A DNA stretch of 54,981 nt from Rikenellaceae bacterium (GTDB lineage Bacteria; Bacteroidota; Bacteroidia; Bacteroidales; Rikenellaceae), in the NCBI GenBank assembly GCA_015060065.1, contig SUZF01000014.1, positions 1 to 54,981 of the forward strand, read 5' to 3'. The translations under genes and the position numbers were made by a program. A model generated the notes under the pieces. The model was not told the DNA's origin, did no database searches, and saw only the letters and a program-made list of their open reading frames with translations. Shown here in pieces: positions 52,701 to 54,981 of this stretch. Each line of letters starts with the position of its first letter. Position 1 is the stretch's first letter.

Positions 52701-53309
52701 ATGGAAACTTTGAATTTGTTTATCAATTCGATTTTTATCGATAACATGGTGTTCGCATTCTTCTTCGGAATGTGTTCATACATTGCCGTGTCGAAGAGTG
52801 TAAAGACGGCTCTCGGTCTGGGTTTGGCGGTTACCTTCGTGCAGACTATGACCGTGCCTTTGAACTACCTGCTCAACAAGTATGTTCTGGCTCCCAATGC
52901 GTTGGTTGAGGGTGTTGATTTGAGTTTCTTGTCGTTCATCATCTTCATCGCCGTTATTGCAGCATTTGTGCAGTTGGTGGAGATGGTTGTCGAGAAGTTC
53001 TCGCCCACGCTTTATAGTCAGTTGGGTATCTTCCTGCCGCTTATCGCTGTGAACTGTGCCATTATGGGTGGCTCGCTCTTTATGCAGCAGATGGTCGGCA
53101 ATGGCGAGATTAACAACTTCGGTCAGTCGGTGGTTTACGGTCTGGGTTCGGGTATTGGCTGGTGGATTGCTATCGTTATGATGGCTGCTATCCGTGAGCG
53201 CATTACCTACTCGCACGTTCCCGCTGCGCTGAAGGGTCCCGGTATCGCATTTATTATCACAGGTCTGTTGGGTATCGCCTTTATGATATTCTCGGGTATT
53301 CAGTTGTAA
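52701..53309 (+). CDS. nqrE: Na+-translocating NADH:quinone reductase subunit E
   Basis: 202 residues, six membrane segments. [18 protein letters not shown] and [15 protein letters not shown] are family signatures with the membrane cysteines. Homologous to NqrD. 23 bp before nqrF. Confidence 0.96.
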   Translation: METLNLFINSIFIDNMVFAFFFGMCSYIAVSKSVKTALGLGLAVTFVQTMTVPLNYLLNKYVLAPNALVEGVDLSFLSFIIFIAVIAAFVQLVEMVVEKFSPTLYSQLGIFLPLIAVNCAIMGGSLFMQQMVGNGEINNFGQSVVYGLGSGIGWWIAIVMMAAIRERITYSHVPAALKGPGIAFIITGLLGIAFMIFSGIQL

Positions 53310-53332
53310 ACCTTTAAAAAGAGTAAAAGAAG

Positions 53333-54595
53333 ATGACAAAAGTAATTATTGTTGCAATCGTTGCCTTTCTTGTGGTGACGCTTCTGCTCGTTGCGTTGCT
53401 TCTCTTTGCAAAGGCAAAACTCACTACATCGGGTAGTGTCACTATTGATATTAACGATGGTGAGCGTGTAATCGAGGCGGAGAGTGGCTCAACACTGCTC
53501 TCGACTCTGGCAAACCATCAGGTATTCCTGCCGTCGGCTTGTGGTGGCGGTGGTTCGTGTGGTATGTGTAAGTGCCAGGTGCTGGAGGGCGGCGGCGAGA
53601 TTCTGCCCACCGAGACCGGATTTATCAACCGCAAGATGGCGAAGGAGCATTGGCGTCTGGGCTGTCAGGTTAAGGTTAAGGAGAATCTGAAGATTCGTGT
53701 TCCCGAGAGTGTTCTCGGCGTGAAGAAGTGGGAGTGTGAGGTTATCTCTAACCGTAACATCTCGACCTTCCTCAAGGAGTTCGTTGTTAAGTTGCCCGAG
53801 GGCGAGAATCTGAACTTCCGCAGTGGTGGTTACATTCAGATTGATATCCCGCAGTACGATCAGATTAAGTTCTCGGATATGGATATCGACGAGCAGTTCC
53901 GCGAGGATTGGGATAAGTTCAAGATGTGGGATTTGGTAACTACCAACCCCGAGCCTACGTTCCGTGCATACTCGATGGCTAACCACCCTGCCGAGGGTAA
54001 TATCATTATGCTTAACATTCGTATCGCAACCCCGCCGTTTGACCGTGTGAATGGTGGCTTTATGAAGGTTAATCCGGGTATCTGCTCCTCGTATGTCTTC
54101 TCGCGCAAGCCGGGCGATAAGGTTACCATTTCGGGTCCTTACGGAGAGTTCTTCCTCGATGAGAATCTGCCCGATACCCAGGAGTTGATCTTCATCGGTG
54201 GTGGTGCAGGTATGGCTCCTATGCGTAGCCACTTGATGCACCTGTTCAAGACCGAGAAGACCAAGCGTCCCGTATCGTTCTGGTATGGTGCCCGCGCACT
54301 GAAGGAGGCTCCCTATATGGATGAGTTCCACCAGATCGAGGAGGAGTTCCCCAACTTCAAGATGAACTTGGCACTTGACCGTCCTGATCCCGATGCTGAT
54401 GCCAAGGGTGTGGCATACACCGCAGGATTCGTTCATAACGTGCTTTACGAGAACTATCTCAAGAACCACGAGGCTCCGGAGGATTGTATCTACCTGATGT
54501 GTGGACCCCCGATGATGATTGGCGCGGTTGTGAATATGCTCGATTCGCTGGGCGTTCCGCCGGAGAACATTCTTTATGATAATTTTGGTTCGTAG
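53333..54595 (+). CDS. nqrF: Na+-translocating NADH:quinone reductase subunit F
   Basis: 420 residues. Membrane anchor (about 4-26). [2Fe-2S] ferredoxin domain with Cys70, Cys76, Cys79 and Cys111. FAD/NADH module with FRAYSMANH (FAD) and FIGGGAGMAPMRSH. It takes electrons from NADH, passing FAD to the Fe-S cluster. Last gene of the operon; a T-tailed hairpin follows about 50 nt later. Confidence 0.97.
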   Translation: MTKVIIVAIVAFLVVTLLLVALLLFAKAKLTTSGSVTIDINDGERVIEAESGSTLLSTLANHQVFLPSACGGGGSCGMCKCQVLEGGGEILPTETGFINRKMAKEHWRLGCQVKVKENLKIRVPESVLGVKKWECEVISNRNISTFLKEFVVKLPEGENLNFRSGGYIQIDIPQYDQIKFSDMDIDEQFREDWDKFKMWDLVTTNPEPTFRAYSMANHPAEGNIIMLNIRIATPPFDRVNGGFMKVNPGICSSYVFSRKPGDKVTISGPYGEFFLDENLPDTQELIFIGGGAGMAPMRSHLMHLFKTEKTKRPVSFWYGARALKEAPYMDEFHQIEEEFPNFKMNLALDRPDPDADAKGVAYTAGFVHNVLYENYLKNHEAPEDCIYLMCGPPMMIGAVVNMLDSLGVPPENILYDNFGS

Positions 54596-54641
54596 TGAGA
54601 GCCGAGAAAAAGTGATGCACCCGTAGGGTGTAAATGAAAAG

Positions 54642-54686
54642 GAGAGAGGTTGTAGTGTTTACACTAAAATACCTCTCTCTTTTTTA
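54642..54686 (+). terminator. nqr operon terminator
   Basis: GAGAGAGGT (54642-54650) pairs with ACCTCTCTC (54671-54679), with an inner TAGTGT/ACACTA stem (54653-54658 with 54661-54666), then TTTTTTATTT. Confidence 0.85.
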
Positions 54687-54736
54687 TTTACGGATTTCGA
54701 AGAAATCTTTTTTGCTTTTTCTTTGCCGAGCGCCCG

Positions 54737-54779
54737 CCAAAGTCACGGCACGGAAGCGAAGCGTGTGCCGTAACTTTGG
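54737..54779 (-). repeat. 15-bp palindromic element (REP-like)
   Basis: 54737-54751 pairs with 54765-54779 with 14 of 15 bases matched. The one mismatch (C54744/A54772 on plus) becomes a G-U pair in minus-strand RNA, so the stem is fully paired only if that strand is transcribed. Loop of 13 nt. Confidence 0.6.
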
Positions 54780-54981
54780 ATAAAACCTCTCCGCACTTGT
54801 TGAGGAGGAATGTATGAAATACCGAGTTTGCGGATATTTTGCAGATATTTTGCAGACCCGGTTTTTTTCTGTAACTTTTGCAAGAAAAGATAACTCGCTT
54901 AGAATAAATCGGTTGGTCGGATTGCTTGAAAATTGGGTAACGAGATAGCAACCGTTCGTATTTCTGAGTTCTTCATTACTT

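Larger units (their letters stand above)
54596..54981. other. Gene-free stretch at the window end
   Basis: 386 bases holding the nqr terminator and a palindromic element (54737-54779). An 87-codon minus frame (54688-54951) crosses the palindrome and looks spurious (Lys/Ser/Cys-rich, no family). I see no other gene; the neighbour lies beyond the window. Confidence 0.6.

Noticed and set aside
54688..54951. 87-codon minus frame at the window end
   Set aside because: Crosses a palindrome and a T-rich region, composition unlike the genes; considered spurious.

Overview
The window looks like chromosomal DNA from a Bacteroidales bacterium, most likely Rikenellaceae/Alistipes-like. That placement rests on gene content and style, not on a database search. 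Supporting signs are: a MurF-alanine racemase fusion; Bacteroidetes-type promoters (TAnnTTTG at -7, TTTG or ATTG about 19-21 nt upstream); genes without obvious Shine-Dalgarno sites; lipoprotein peptidases; GH29 fucosidase; and a complete Na+-translocating NADH:quinone reductase (NQR) operon. No phage, insertion sequence, CRISPR array or tRNA was seen.

Layout. 1-540: the end of an rRNA operon (5S rRNA, terminator) followed by gene-free DNA holding an inverted near-copy of the 5S tail and a 9-bp tandem repeat. 541-10047 (minus): lptD, grpE, dnaJ, a small membrane protein, mutL, a rhomboid protease, a membrane-anchored EEP phosphatase/nuclease and a YhcH-type protein. 10156-18218 (plus): N-acetylmuramoyl-L-alanine amidase with SPOR domain, MlaD-like MCE protein, mutS2, murF-alr and rsmI. 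A 12-bp-stem terminator separates this from two tandem M3 lipoprotein peptidases (18305-22645, minus). 22811-23850 (plus) has rsmE and a small membrane protein; 23851-25855 (minus) has an rRNA-methyltransferase-like gene and a split chromate transporter pair. 26238-27393 is a visibly AT-rich two-gene island. Then U32 protease and GH29 fucosidase (minus), serS, a short 2[4Fe-4S] ferredoxin, an Ig/Fn3-type lipoprotein, rplS with a long leader, an operon of BASS transporter, acyltransferase and Omp85-type barrel, and a thioesterase. 39389-41944 (minus) carries HAD phosphatase and two M23 peptidases, divergent from alaS-gpmI. 46319-48654 (minus) carries a D-2-hydroxyacid dehydrogenase, tcdA and a TatD-family hydrolase. 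48822-54595 is nqrABCDEF, followed by a terminator and a palindromic intergenic element.

Functional picture. Most genes are core housekeeping: envelope building and remodelling (LptD, amidase, MCE, MurF-Alr, M23 pair, Omp85, acyltransferase), protein folding (GrpE-DnaJ), DNA maintenance (MutL, MutS2), RNA modification (RsmI, RsmE, TcdA), translation (SerRS, AlaRS, L19) and respiration (NQR). I did not find a clear undescribed multi-gene system. The most interesting signals are non-coding: 7-bp tandem repeats at five gene edges, two of which place an ATTG -33 element in front of serS and tcdA; the inverted 5S-tail duplication; the rplS leader with a 37-codon reading frame; and the AT-rich pair at 26-27 kb.
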